Below are positions 1 to 7,494 of a stretch of 64,000 bases of DNA, piece after piece (position 1 is the first letter of the stretch; each line of letters begins with the position of its first letter). Source of the stretch: Chloroflexota bacterium. Its GTDB lineage: Bacteria; Chloroflexota; Dehalococcoidia; JACPEP01. The translations under genes and the position numbers were made by a program. The notes beneath the pieces are model-generated. The model was not told the origin of the DNA. It searched no databases and saw nothing but the letters and a program-made list of their open reading frames with translations. Location: contig JACPEP010000006.1 in the NCBI GenBank assembly GCA_016183425.1, forward strand, positions 1 to 64,000, given 5' to 3'.

Positions 1-216
1 CGTAGTAATTGCCTTTGCCCGTCCCCACCCCAGATGCTTCGCTACGCTCAGCATGACACGGGTGTTTCTGTCACCCTGATCCGCCTGTGGCGGAGAAGGG
101 TCTGGTGGAGGGGGCATGTCAACGGTCACTGGTAATCCCCCTATCCAGGTGCCTGATCGATTGGTCATGATGAACACGTAGTAATTGCCTTTGCCCGTCC
201 CCACCCCAGATGCTTC
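1..216. repeat. 40-bp direct repeat (two copies) in intergenic DNA
   Basis: Bases 1-40 are repeated without mismatch at 177-216. The copies diverge after the shared ...cagatgcttc end, but both continue into a short hairpin that finishes with ...gcatgaca. The DNA between them (41-176) holds another small hairpin (80-94, TCCGCC/GGCGGA) and no convincing gene. This is non-coding repeat DNA at the 3' side of the flavoprotein gene; its family is not known to me. Confidence 0.75.
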
Positions 217-242
217 TCCCCGCCATAGGCGGGGAGAAGCAT
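210..242. repeat. Perfect 15-bp stem hairpin downstream of the flavoprotein gene
   Basis: Bases 210-224 and 228-242 are perfect reverse complements around an ATA loop. The hairpin lies 16 bp past the stop codon of the minus-strand flavoprotein gene. No T-run follows it on that strand, so it may protect the mRNA end or belong to the repeat rather than act as an intrinsic terminator. Confidence 0.6.
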
Positions 243-258
243 GACATATAATGTCCTT

Positions 259-1941
259 TTATGTTGCCGTTACTTTCTGGGGACGAAGGGGATACCTCTC
301 CCAAGGGATGGGCGCGGTATCCACCACCATCTCCGCCCCCTCTTTGCGGACGGTGACCCACGTCAGCCAATGGGCATCGTCCTGGTGAGGGTAGTCCTCT
401 CGAAAGTGCTCGCCCCGGCTTTCCCTTCTCAGGAGGGCGGCGCGGGCCATAATCTCGCCGCTGAGGGCTAAGTTCTCCACCTCCAGGCGCTGCGCCACGG
501 AGTCCGTGGCCGACGCAGTCTTTTCCTGCCCCAGGCGCTGGAACTCCATGGCCGCCTTCTCCAGGCTATCCCGGCTTCTTATCAGCCCCAGATGATTCCA
601 GGCTGTCGTTTGTATGTCTCTGAGCAGAACGGAGGGCTTTCGGCCGCCCCTTTCTTTCGTCAGGTCTTGCCACCGGGCCATCTCGGTGGCCACCGCCTCC
701 TGGGGCCAGGCGAGATGAGACGGGGAGAGGGCTCTTCGGGCGGCACATTTTCCTGCCCTCTGGCCGGAGACCAAGGCGGTCACCAAGCCGGAGTAGCCTC
801 GATCCGCCCCCAGCACTCCGCCGTGGCCCGCTGCCTCGCCGCAGGCGTAGAGACCGGGCGGGGTGGTCTCCGCCCGTTCGTTTATCAGGGCACCTCCCAT
901 AAAGGTGTGGATGGCGATGGCCCACTCATGTTTTTGGGTGCGATAGTCGATCCCCGATGCCTTGAGCTTTCCAATGAGGAAGATCTCCCCCTCCACCTTC
1001 TCCCGTTCTTCCCACTGGCGGAGGGATATGGGGGAGGGGTCCAGGTAGATAGGGCCGTTGCCGGCCACCATCTCTCGATACATGGGGATGATGAAGCGGC
1101 CGCGCGCCTGGAGAAATGCCTTCTCCAGAAGCTGGGGTTCGTACTTTTCCATGAACCTTTCTCCGCGGCCGTTCAGGAAGTGGCCCCCTTCGGCTATGGG
1201 CCAGCGGCTGCCGCCGGTGGCGATGGGTCGGCCACCGGGGGCGGGAACGATGGTGAACTCCGGGAACTCCATGTTTATCAGGGTGGCTCCGGCGTGGTAG
1301 GCCATGGCGTAAGCGTCGCCGGTGGTCAGATAGGCGGAGCTGGCGTGGGGGTAGAGGGCGGTGGCGCTGCCCCCACCCAGCACAACGGCGGCAGCGTGGA
1401 AGACTATGGCGTCGTCGTTTTTTACATCCAGGGCCACCGCTCCCACCACGCTATTATCCATGGTGACAAGGCGGGTGACCATGGCCTGCTCGATGACCTG
1501 GACTTCCCTGTGGAAGACCTCTTTTCTCAGGGCCTCCATGAGGCCGAAGCCCTGGCCCACCGCCTCGGGGGTGCCGCGCAAGAAGGTGCCATCGGGATTC
1601 TTGGTGAAAGGGACGCCGAAGTTCTCCAGCTCCACCACCCGGTGGAAGCCCTCTTCCACATAGAGGCGGGCCCAGTCCTGGTTGGCCAGGTAGCTGCCCC
1701 CCACCACGATATCCTTGAACATTCGGTCGGGGGTAGTCTGGGGATTGCCTCCCCGCTCCGGGGGGATGGGGGGCCAGATAGCGCCTCCCGAGGGTGGGGA
1801 GTTGCCGCTTCTCCCCAGCCGGCCCTTGTCCACCAGAACCACCTTGACCCCGAACTTGGCGGCTTCGATAGCCGCCATGGCGGCGGCAGCGCCGCCGCCG
1901 ATAATGAGCACGTCGGTCAGGAGGTGGCTCTCGCTTTTCAT
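259..1941 (-). CDS. FAD-dependent oxidoreductase, fumarate reductase/AprA-type flavoprotein subunit
   Basis: This 560-residue protein begins with an FAD-binding Rossmann segment (VLIIGGGAAAAMAAIEAA, then VVLVDKG). It carries the family motifs HTFMGGALI and PGLYACGEAAG and ends with the REDYPHQDD...W segment seen in succinate dehydrogenase, fumarate reductase and AprA flavoproteins. It should oxidise or reduce a small organic or sulfur substrate with covalent or tight FAD; the substrate cannot be told from sequence. The ATG at 1941 is chosen because it overlaps the TGA of the upstream ferredoxin gene (ATGA), which implies translational coupling and a two-subunit enzyme. A 57-codon upstream extension is open but only reads through the ferredoxin gene in another frame. 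Specific function is uncertain; family assignment is firm. Confidence 0.85.
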   Translation of the reverse strand: MKSESHLLTDVLIIGGGAAAAMAAIEAAKFGVKVVLVDKGRLGRSGNSPPSGGAIWPPIPPERGGNPQTTPDRMFKDIVVGGSYLANQDWARLYVEEGFHRVVELENFGVPFTKNPDGTFLRGTPEAVGQGFGLMEALRKEVFHREVQVIEQAMVTRLVTMDNSVVGAVALDVKNDDAIVFHAAAVVLGGGSATALYPHASSAYLTTGDAYAMAYHAGATLINMEFPEFTIVPAPGGRPIATGGSRWPIAEGGHFLNGRGERFMEKYEPQLLEKAFLQARGRFIIPMYREMVAGNGPIYLDPSPISLRQWEEREKVEGEIFLIGKLKASGIDYRTQKHEWAIAIHTFMGGALINERAETTPPGLYACGEAAGHGGVLGADRGYSGLVTALVSGQRAGKCAARRALSPSHLAWPQEAVATEMARWQDLTKERGGRKPSVLLRDIQTTAWNHLGLIRSRDSLEKAAMEFQRLGQEKTASATDSVAQRLEVENLALSGEIMARAALLRRESRGEHFREDYPHQDDAHWLTWVTVRKEGAEMVVDTAPIPWERYPLRPQKVTAT

Positions 1942-2138
1942 AAAGCCCTGCCCCCCAGTCGAATAGCGATCGCCCTTTGGGGACATTTGGCGACGCAGGC
2001 AAAGCAGTTGACGCAATGGCGGTTGCGGGCGGGAAGGGCGCGGTATTCTTGCGGTGAAAAGTCGAAGACATAGGCCCCACACTGGAAGAGGCAGATGCCA
2101 CAGCCGTTGCACAGAGACTTGTCTACCTGTACCGCCAT
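1938..2138 (-). CDS. 4Fe-4S dicluster ferredoxin-type protein
   Basis: A 66-residue protein with two CxxCxxCxxxC motifs (CNGCGICLFQC near residue 10 and CVNCFACVAKCP near residue 42), each able to ligate a [4Fe-4S] cluster. It is encoded directly upstream of, and overlaps by 4 bp, the flavoprotein gene, so it most likely acts as its electron-transfer subunit, much as AprB pairs with AprA. The upstream region is occupied by a tandem repeat, and any ribosome-binding site is weak (agaag). It is small, cytoplasmic and complete. Confidence 0.85.
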   Translation of the reverse strand: MAVQVDKSLCNGCGICLFQCGAYVFDFSPQEYRALPARNRHCVNCFACVAKCPQRAIAIRLGGRAL

Positions 2139-2147
2139 TGCTTCTAT

Positions 2148-2414
2148 TTTGTACTCGGTTTGGGGGGAAAATGCAATAGCACCGCCGGAGAGGAGCCCTG
2201 AATCAGTAGGGCAGGTTTCCCTGGCGGTACGGTCGGGTTGGGAAACCCGACCTACAAATTAAATCGTTGATTTTGGGCCGATTTGTACTAGGTTTGGGAG
2301 GAAAATGCAATAGAGCCGCCGAAGAGGAGCCCTGAATCAGTAGGGCAGGTTTCCCAGGCGCTACGGTCGGATTGGGAAACCCGACCTACAAATTAAATCG
2401 TTGATTTTGGGCCG
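2148..2414. repeat. Tandem duplication of a ~134-bp intergenic unit
   Basis: Bases 2148-2280 and 2282-2414 are near-identical head-to-tail copies (period 134 bp) differing at a handful of positions. Each copy contains a strong hairpin (GGTCGGGTT, short loop, AACCCGACC). The unit fills the space between the 3' end of purD and the start of the ferredoxin gene, which are transcribed in the same direction. It therefore lies in the 5' leader or promoter of the ferredoxin-flavoprotein pair. No open frame in it looks coding. Confidence 0.85.
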
Positions 2415-2428
2415 AAGGGGGCCGGCAG

Positions 2429-3694
2429 TCAATCTTCTTCCAGGGCCGCGATGTCTCCACGGTAGTGGCAGCGGGGGAAGTGGATGCGGGGCACGTTGGC
2501 ATACACCTTTTTTCTGGCCTGGGAGATAGTTTGTCCCAAAGCGGCTACCGTGAGCACCCGGCCGCCGTCGGTCACCACCTGCCCGCTGGGATCGATCTTC
2601 GTTCCGGCGTGGAAAACCATGGTGTCCTCGTCCACGGTATCCAGGCCAGAGATGGGGTGGCCTGTCTCGTAGCTGGCCGGGTAGCCCCCCGAGGCCATCA
2701 CCACCCCCACGCAGGCCTCCTCATGCCACCCTATCTTTACCCCGTGAAGTTTGCCCTCCACTACGGCGACAAGGATTTCCACCAGGTCGGTTTTCAGACG
2801 GGGGAGGATGACCTGGGTCTCTGGGTCGCCGAAGCGGGCGTTGAACTCCAGCACCTGGGGGCCGTCTTTGGTCACCATCAGGCCAGCGTAGAGGACGCCT
2901 CGATAGGGGCTTCCTTCTCGGGCCAGGGCCCGCACCGCGGGCACCAGGATCCTTTCTTGAACCTCCATGGCCAGGTTTTTATGGAAAAACCGGGGTGGGC
3001 TATAGCCCCCCATGCCGCCGGTGTTAGGGCCCTGGTCGGCGTCCAGGGCCCGTTTGTAGTCGCAGGCGGGAACCATGGGTGCCACCGTCTCACCATCGGC
3101 GAAGGCCAAGAGGCTGACCTCTCGTCCGATGAGACATTCCTCAATGATGACCCGGTCCCCCGCGGTGCCGAAGGCCCGCCTTTCCATGGCCGACGAGAGG
3201 GCTTCCAAAGCCTCTTCTTTGGTGTTGGCCACGGTGACCCCCTTCCCCGCCGCCAGGCCGTCGGCCTTGACCACCACCGGCAGAGGATGCTTCTGTAAAT
3301 AGGCCCGGGCCTCTGGGTAGGAGTCAAAGACCTCGCCACGGGCGCAGGGGATGTTGTACTTCAGCATAAGCTCTTTGGCGAAAACCTTGCTGGACTCGAT
3401 GCGGGTGGCCGCCTGGGTGGGACCGAAGACGGGGATGCCCTGCTCCTGGAAAAGATCGACGATGCCCGCCGCCAGGGGGGCCTCCGGCCCCACCACCGCC
3501 AGGTCTATCTTGTGCTCCTGGGCGGCGGAGGCCAGGGCGGGGAGGTCGGAGGTGGAGAGGGGGAGGTTGGTGGCGATGGCGGCGGTGCCGGCGTTGCCCG
3601 GGGCGACGAAGAGCTGGCTGACCTGGGGGCTCTGGCGCAGCTTCCATGCCAGAGCGTGCTCCCGCGCGCCGGAGCCGATGACCAGGATGTTCAT
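2429..3694 (-). CDS. purD: Phosphoribosylamine--glycine ligase (GAR synthetase)
   Basis: PurD joins phosphoribosylamine and glycine with ATP in the second step of de novo purine synthesis. The 421-residue product has the usual length, the N-terminal MNILVIGSGAREHALAWKL motif, the ATP-grasp core (VVVKADGLAAGKGV), the PNTGGMGGYSPP segment and the metal-binding LEFNARFGDPE. The ATG start is supported by the conserved N-terminus. Two small membrane-protein genes lie upstream on the same strand (51 bp gap). Purine metabolism is also represented nearby by guaA. Confidence 0.96.
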   Translation of the reverse strand: MNILVIGSGAREHALAWKLRQSPQVSQLFVAPGNAGTAAIATNLPLSTSDLPALASAAQEHKIDLAVVGPEAPLAAGIVDLFQEQGIPVFGPTQAATRIESSKVFAKELMLKYNIPCARGEVFDSYPEARAYLQKHPLPVVVKADGLAAGKGVTVANTKEEALEALSSAMERRAFGTAGDRVIIEECLIGREVSLLAFADGETVAPMVPACDYKRALDADQGPNTGGMGGYSPPRFFHKNLAMEVQERILVPAVRALAREGSPYRGVLYAGLMVTKDGPQVLEFNARFGDPETQVILPRLKTDLVEILVAVVEGKLHGVKIGWHEEACVGVVMASGGYPASYETGHPISGLDTVDEDTMVFHAGTKIDPSGQVVTDGGRVLTVAALGQTISQARKKVYANVPRIHFPRCHYRGDIAALEED

Positions 3695-3745
3695 GGAACG
3701 TCCTTTGCCAGAATAGTGACATAGGCAAGGCGCTGGTTCACTGGG

Positions 3746-4048
3746 TCAACCCTCCCACTGACTCCCGGCTATGTTGCCGTGCTCAGACGGGGCGGGACGG
3801 CCCGGCGTCCAGAGGTGGTGGGTTATTTTCCCTCCCAGAAGCTGACCGAAAAAGAATGCTCCCGCAAACAGTGGGAGGGTGATGAATTGCCAATCCAGCC
3901 CAGCCAAGACGCGGATGGCGATGGCCAGTGCCACCGGCACGTGAATAGCGAGGAGCCACGACAGAGAAAACCGGCTTAGGTTTGCTCTCCAACAACCAAA
4001 GGGTATGTTCAAAAGGAAAACCGCTCCGGCCATAATCCATAGATTCAT
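3746..4048 (-). CDS. Small membrane protein of unknown function
   Basis: A 100-residue hydrophobic protein with about three predicted membrane-spanning stretches: residues ~1-20, ~28-48 and ~55-75. A polar, proline-containing C-terminal tail follows. It lies 7 bp after another small membrane-protein gene and 51 bp before purD on the same strand, so the three may be co-transcribed. I do not recognise the family. The start has a poor ribosome-binding site, and translation may depend on coupling with the upstream gene. Confidence 0.6.
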   Translation of the reverse strand: MNLWIMAGAVFLLNIPFGCWRANLSRFSLSWLLAIHVPVALAIAIRVLAGLDWQFITLPLFAGAFFFGQLLGGKITHHLWTPGRPAPSEHGNIAGSQWEG

Positions 4049-4055
4049 CGTGGCG

Positions 4056-4274
4056 CTATTTGGGGCGGCTGCCGGTGGGGGGACGCGACCGCCGGGGCGC
4101 GGGCAGGAGGAATATGCCCACTACGGCCAGGGGCCCCAGAAGCAGCCCCAGGGCGGCTCCCAGCAAGGTTCCCATGGTACGACCGTAGCCTCGCCAGCGG
4201 GTGACGACGATTGCTATCAATATAGAGATGGCGTAGATGACGACCATCCACTGGGCATTATCCAAGGAAAACAT
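4056..4274 (-). CDS. Small two-helix membrane protein of unknown function
   Basis: A 72-residue protein with two hydrophobic segments (about residues 9-26 and 33-58) separated by a basic loop (RWRGYGR) and followed by an arginine/proline-rich tail, consistent with a two-pass inner-membrane protein. It is the first gene of an apparent run with the 100-residue membrane protein and purD. I do not recognise a family. An AAAGGA sequence lies 13 bases upstream of the ATG. The call rests on hydrophobic pattern and gene spacing. Confidence 0.5.
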   Translation of the reverse strand: MFSLDNAQWMVVIYAISILIAIVVTRWRGYGRTMGTLLGAALGLLLGPLAVVGIFLLPAPRRSRPPTGSRPK

Positions 4275-4358
4275 GGTATTTCAGAATCCTTTTATTTCCT
4301 TAGAATCATCATGCCTATTGCCATAGGCACCACGGAGTATGAAAATGCCTCTCAGCCC

Positions 4359-4452
4359 TCATCCCCTTAATCCCCTTCTCCCTCAGGGAGAAGGGGAGAT
4401 GGATGATATTTGGGGGACACCCCCAAACCCCCGTCGGGGGGCTTTGCCCCCT
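4359..4452. repeat. Dispersed G/C-run hairpin repeat (copy A)
   Basis: A stem of 10 bp (4372-4381 with 4387-4396) is followed by alternating G5/C5 runs (4412-4424, GGGGGACACCCCC, then CCCCCGTC...GGGGGCTTTGCCCCC). The same arrangement recurs at 44870-44987, and related G/C runs occur in the element at 7312-7475. It accounts for much of the gene-free stretch 4275-4534. Confidence 0.7.
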
Positions 4453-4534
4453 GGACCCCCAGAGGGGATGTCGCGGCATCTCCCCTGTCACTCGCCAGGG
4501 CCGGTATTTTCGTGAGAATCATAGACGATACGCA

Positions 4535-4621
4535 TCAGAAATCGCTCCTTGGGGAGAGCTCGTCCCAAACGGTTATCACCACAATGTCGCCGTTCTCGAT
4601 GTCGTGAAAGGCAAGGCGCCT
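4535..4621 (-). pseudogene. Possible remnant C-terminus of an unidentified gene
   Basis: Downstream of the HNH gene, overlapping its last codons in another frame, a minus-strand frame encodes ...AFHDIENGDIVVITVWDEL... and then a TGA at 4535-4537. Its codon third positions are C/G-rich like real genes here. There is no ATG. Only a TTG preceded by GAGGAG could start it, and the open frame is about 28 codons. It reads like the tail of a lost gene. Evidence is weak and the family is unknown. Confidence 0.25.
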
Positions 4622-4626
4622 TGGCG

Positions 4627-5088
4627 TCAGCAATCGGCTCTCTTCTTCTCCTCGTTAGTGAGCCACTCTTTATACCGAAGGCATTCTTTTCCATGGCGTT
4701 GGCGGGCACGTTCTTGCTTTTCACGGAAGACTCTGTCTCGCAAGTCAAAGAACTCGGATATATCTCTCGGCAGCGGATCATTGACCTTGTGTCGGTTGAA
4801 AAACTCGTTGCAAGCTCTGCAGCATGTGACCATGTTGGCCTTATCCCATATCCAATCATTGCGCTGGCGGCTCCAATCTGCCGAAACCGAAAGTGGAATA
4901 ACGTGGTCTACCGAGATATCCAACCACGATTCATAGGAGCTCTTCAAGTCCCTGCCACAATAAACACAAGTTGTGCCACTCAGCTCAAATATAGGAGGGC
5001 CATAGCCATGTCGACAGGTGCCGTCACCCGAAGAAGGTTTTCCCAAAAGTTGTCTTCCGTTCCCAGGATATTCGTCAAATGGCAGCAT
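4627..5088 (-). CDS. HNH endonuclease domain protein
   Basis: A 153-residue protein with a zinc-bound HNH fold: first Cys pair CVYC (residues ~41-44), catalytic DHVIPLS (~61-67), and NMVTCCRACN (~86-94) supplying the second Cys pair. Such proteins cut DNA in phage, restriction or mobile contexts. I chose the ATG at 5088 (GGGG 6 bases upstream). The frame stays open to a GTG at 5157, which sits inside the duplicated guaA tail. It is the distal gene of the accessory patch at the 3' end of guaA. Its C-terminal third is charged and helical. Confidence 0.75.
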   Translation of the reverse strand: MLPFDEYPGNGRQLLGKPSSGDGTCRHGYGPPIFELSGTTCVYCGRDLKSSYESWLDISVDHVIPLSVSADWSRQRNDWIWDKANMVTCCRACNEFFNRHKVNDPLPRDISEFFDLRDRVFREKQERARQRHGKECLRYKEWLTNEEKKRADC

Positions 5089-5147
5089 GTTTTTCCCCGC
5101 ACTATGTTCTCGCAAGTAAGAGCAAAGCCGTTTTTCTGTCGTGGCCA

Positions 5148-5207
5148 CTACTCCCACTCTATAGTCCCCGGGGGTTTGGAGGTGATGTCGTTGGCTGCTA
5201 TCTTCAT
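5148..5207 (-). other. Duplicated guaA 3' end forming a coupled micro-ORF
   Basis: Bases 5150-5191 match the guaA 3' end at 5440-5481 in 40 of 42 positions. Read on the minus strand, the copy lies in frame behind an ATG that overlaps the hicB stop codon (ATGA). It encodes a 19-residue peptide, MKIAANDI followed by [11 protein letters not shown], that ends with the GMP-synthase C-terminus. Homology starts exactly at the GACATCACC codons and stops at the stop codon (TAG here, TGA in guaA). This is the footprint expected of an insertion at the guaA tail, with hicB between the two copies. Confidence 0.85.
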
Positions 5208-5428
5208 GCTTTTACCTCAAGACTGGAGACGCTCACCATCTCGGGAGATGGGATTTCTTCTCCGCTGGCTATCCTGTCCTCCACATGAAGCCTGATGGCG
5301 TCTTTGATATTGGTCAGTGCCTCCTCGAAAGTGTCTCCCTGCGTATAGCAGCCTTGAAGCTCAGGGCAGTGGGCGAAATAGCCCTCAGCATCCTTTTCGA
5401 TGATGACGGTGAAACGATAGGTCTTCAT
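5204..5428 (-). CDS. hicB: HicB-family antitoxin-like protein, no HicA partner
   Basis: The 74-residue product matches the HicB fold: MKTYRFTVIIEKDAEGYFA, HCPELQGCYTQGDTFEEA, then NIKDAIRLHVEDR. HicB proteins neutralise the HicA mRNA interferase, and many solitary copies exist. No HicA-like gene is present on either side. It starts 7 bp after guaA and its stop overlaps the ATG of the duplicated guaA-tail micro-ORF. It is therefore the sole cargo between two copies of the guaA 3' end. The short form lacks the C-terminal DNA-binding ribbon-helix-helix extension seen in longer HicBs. Confidence 0.85.
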   Translation of the reverse strand: MKTYRFTVIIEKDAEGYFAHCPELQGCYTQGDTFEEALTNIKDAIRLHVEDRIASGEEIPSPEMVSVSSLEVKA

Positions 5429-5435
5429 CGCCTAG

Positions 5436-7094
5436 TCACTCCCACTCTATCGTCCCCGGGGGCTTGGAGGTGATGTCGTACACCACCCGGTTGACGCCGG
5501 GGACCTCGTTGACGATGCGGTTGCTGATGCGGGCCAGGAGGTCGTAGGGGAGGCGAGCCCAGTCGGCGGTCATGGCATCTTCGCTGGTCACCGCTCTGAT
5601 GGATATGACGTTGCCATAGGTGCGCTCGTCCCCCATGACGCCCACGCTGCGGCTTCCGGTCAGGATGGCGAAGCTCTGCCATAGCTCCCGGTACAGCTTG
5701 GCCTTCTTTATCTCGTTCATCACGACCCAGTCCGCCCCTCGTAGGATTTCCAGGCGTTCGGGCGTCACCTCCCCAATGATGCGGATGGCCAGGCCGGGGC
5801 CGGGGAAGGGCTGGCGATAGACCATCTCTTCGGGCATACCCAGTTCCAGACCCACCTGGCGAACCTCATCTTTGAACAGGTAGCGCAGCGGTTCGATGAG
5901 GGAGAAGGTCATGTCTTTGGGCAGCCCGCCCACGTTGTGGTGCGTCTTTATCTTGGCGGTGGCCTTGTTATCTGGGGTGGTGCTTTCGATGACGTCGGGA
6001 TAGAGGGTGCCTTGGGCCAGGAAATCTATCTTGCCGAACCTCTTGGCTTCCTCCGCGAAGACGTTGATGAACTCATTTCCCACCACACGTCGCTTGGTCT
6101 CGGGGTCCGTCACCCCCTGGAGGCGTCTTAAGAAGCGCTCGCTGGCGTCCACATAGCGGATGTTCATGCGAAGGTGGCGCTGAAAGACGTCTAGGGTTCG
6201 CTCCGGCTCCTCTCGGCGTAGGAGGCCGTTGTTGACGAAGAGGCAGGTGAGCTGGTCTCCCACCCCTCGGTGTACCAAGGTGGCCACCACCGCTGAATCT
6301 ACCCCACCCGAGAGGGCGCACAGCACGCGGCCGTCCTGTACCTGGGAGCGGATACGGGGGATGGTGTCGGCGATAAAGTTGCTGGGTGTCCAGGTGCCCC
6401 GGCAGCCGCAGACGCGGTGGAGAAAGTTCTTCAGAAAGGCTTTGCCCTGAGGGGTATGGGCTACCTCGGGGTGGAACTGGACGCCGATGAGCCCCTGGGA
6501 ACTGCCCATGACGGCGATGGGAGAGTTATCGGTGTAGGCCAGGGCCTTGAAGCCGGGGGGCATCTCCACGATGAGGTCGCCGTGGCTCATCCATACCGGC
6601 ATCGCCGGGGGTAAGTCGTGGAAAAGGGGACTTTCCTCGTGGTTCTGGTGAAGGACGGCGTGGCCGTATTCTCGTTTCATGCCCGCCGCCACCCGGCCCC
6701 CCAGTTGATGGGCCAGGAGCTGCATTCCGTAGCAGATGCCCAGCACGGGTAGTTGACTATCGAAAACGTAGGCGGGAGCCAGGGGTGGGGAAGAGCCGTA
6801 TACGCTGGCCGGGCCCCCGGAGAGGATGAAGCCTTTTGGCCTTAGAGGGGCGATGCGCTCCCAGGGGGTATCATAGGGCATCAGCTCACAGTAGACTTGG
6901 CACTCCCGCACGCGGCGGGCGATGAGCATACTGTACTGAGAGCCGAAGTCCAGGATGACTACCGCCTCTGGGGGCGCCCCCATCTCTGGCGGCACCACTG
7001 GCTGCTCACCGCCCTTTTCCTTGGCTATCTCCAGATATGCGGAAACCTCCAGATCGTCGGTGGTGGCGATACGGCGGTCTCCATTAATCTTCAT
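5436..7094 (-). CDS. guaA: GMP synthase (glutamine-hydrolysing)
   Basis: GuaA converts XMP to GMP using glutamine and ATP. The 552-residue protein has a class I glutamine amidotransferase domain ([10 protein letters not shown], nucleophile Cys in [14 protein letters not shown]), the PP-loop ATP pyrophosphatase motif [14 protein letters not shown], and the dimerisation domain ending in TIEWE. The start at 7094 has an AAAAGGTG ribosome-binding site and gives a ~43-residue N-terminal extension; an internal ATG at codon 38 is the alternative. A ~200-base leader with two hairpins precedes it. Its last 42 bases are duplicated beyond hicB. Confidence 0.96.
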   Translation of the reverse strand: MKINGDRRIATTDDLEVSAYLEIAKEKGGEQPVVPPEMGAPPEAVVILDFGSQYSMLIARRVRECQVYCELMPYDTPWERIAPLRPKGFILSGGPASVYGSSPPLAPAYVFDSQLPVLGICYGMQLLAHQLGGRVAAGMKREYGHAVLHQNHEESPLFHDLPPAMPVWMSHGDLIVEMPPGFKALAYTDNSPIAVMGSSQGLIGVQFHPEVAHTPQGKAFLKNFLHRVCGCRGTWTPSNFIADTIPRIRSQVQDGRVLCALSGGVDSAVVATLVHRGVGDQLTCLFVNNGLLRREEPERTLDVFQRHLRMNIRYVDASERFLRRLQGVTDPETKRRVVGNEFINVFAEEAKRFGKIDFLAQGTLYPDVIESTTPDNKATAKIKTHHNVGGLPKDMTFSLIEPLRYLFKDEVRQVGLELGMPEEMVYRQPFPGPGLAIRIIGEVTPERLEILRGADWVVMNEIKKAKLYRELWQSFAILTGSRSVGVMGDERTYGNVISIRAVTSEDAMTADWARLPYDLLARISNRIVNEVPGVNRVVYDITSKPPGTIEWE

Positions 7095-7271
7095 GACACC
7101 TTTTGGCCTTCCCCAGGTCCCTGAACCATAGCCGACAGAGCCGTCGGTCTACCTTGTGAGGCAACCCTTCGTCTGCCTCTCCCCATCCAGGTAATCTTCT
7201 GTCCTTGCGTGTCTGGCCTCTCTGGGAGTCTGGGGACGGTGAGCTACCTATGGGGAGGGTTATTTGGTGTT

Positions 7272-7300
7272 AGCTTACCACTATTGTATACTTGGGTCAA
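7272..7300 (-). promoter_or_regulatory. Candidate sigma70-type promoter for guaA
   Basis: On the minus strand TTGACC (7300-7295) and TAAGCT (7277-7272) are separated by 17 bp. The spacing is ideal and the -35 is good, but the -10 is only fair. A start near 7265 would give guaA a ~170-base leader carrying two small hairpins (7132-7147 and 7158-7179). Confidence 0.4.
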
Positions 7301-7311
7301 GGGAGCAGATT

Positions 7312-7475
7312 GAGACTGTTTAATATCACCCCCAAACCCCCTCAAGGGGGTTCAAGGAACCTCTTCGGGGTTAGATTTATTCGGGGGCACATCCCTTCGA
7401 CTGGCTCAGGGCAGGCCCCCGGCCCCCTGTCAATCCTTCCTGGGAAGGACGGACTCCCTTTTGTTAAACAGTCTC
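7312..7475. mobile_element. MITE-like element with 12-bp terminal inverted repeats
   Basis: GAGACTGTTTAA at 7312-7323 is the exact reverse complement of 7464-7475, giving a 164-bp element without a transposase. Inside are G/C-run hairpins and the REP-like string cccttcgactggctcagggc. The same right-end sequence (TTAAACAGTCTC) is present at 44976-44987 in a related repeat. No obvious target-site duplication is visible. The right end stops 19 bp before the tsaC start codon, so the element may influence tsaC expression. It fills most of the 7095-7494 intergenic stretch together with the guaA leader. Confidence 0.65.
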
Positions 7476-7494
7476 CAGATTGGGCTTTGGTCAG

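Noticed and set aside
592-2073. A 493-codon plus-strand open frame opposite the flavoprotein gene
   Set aside because: It is the antisense shadow of a GC-rich gene; it has no family motif, and the minus frame has clear FAD and iron-sulfur motifs. The same reasoning rejects the long antisense frames at 45032-46357 (gyrB), 57058-58500 (secA) and 2465-3298 (purD).
2148-2414. CRISPR-like array
   Set aside because: There are only two copies of a 134-bp unit with no spacers and no cas genes.
4488-4859. 123-codon minus-strand frame overlapping the HNH gene
   Set aside because: It runs out of phase with the motif-bearing HNH frame and has no recognisable residues; only its short downstream neighbour frame (4535-4621) looks coding.
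7095-7311. Possible purine riboswitch before guaA
   Set aside because: The conserved core words of the purine aptamer (TATA...TTTCTACC...CCGTAAA...GACTA) are absent; only generic hairpins are present.
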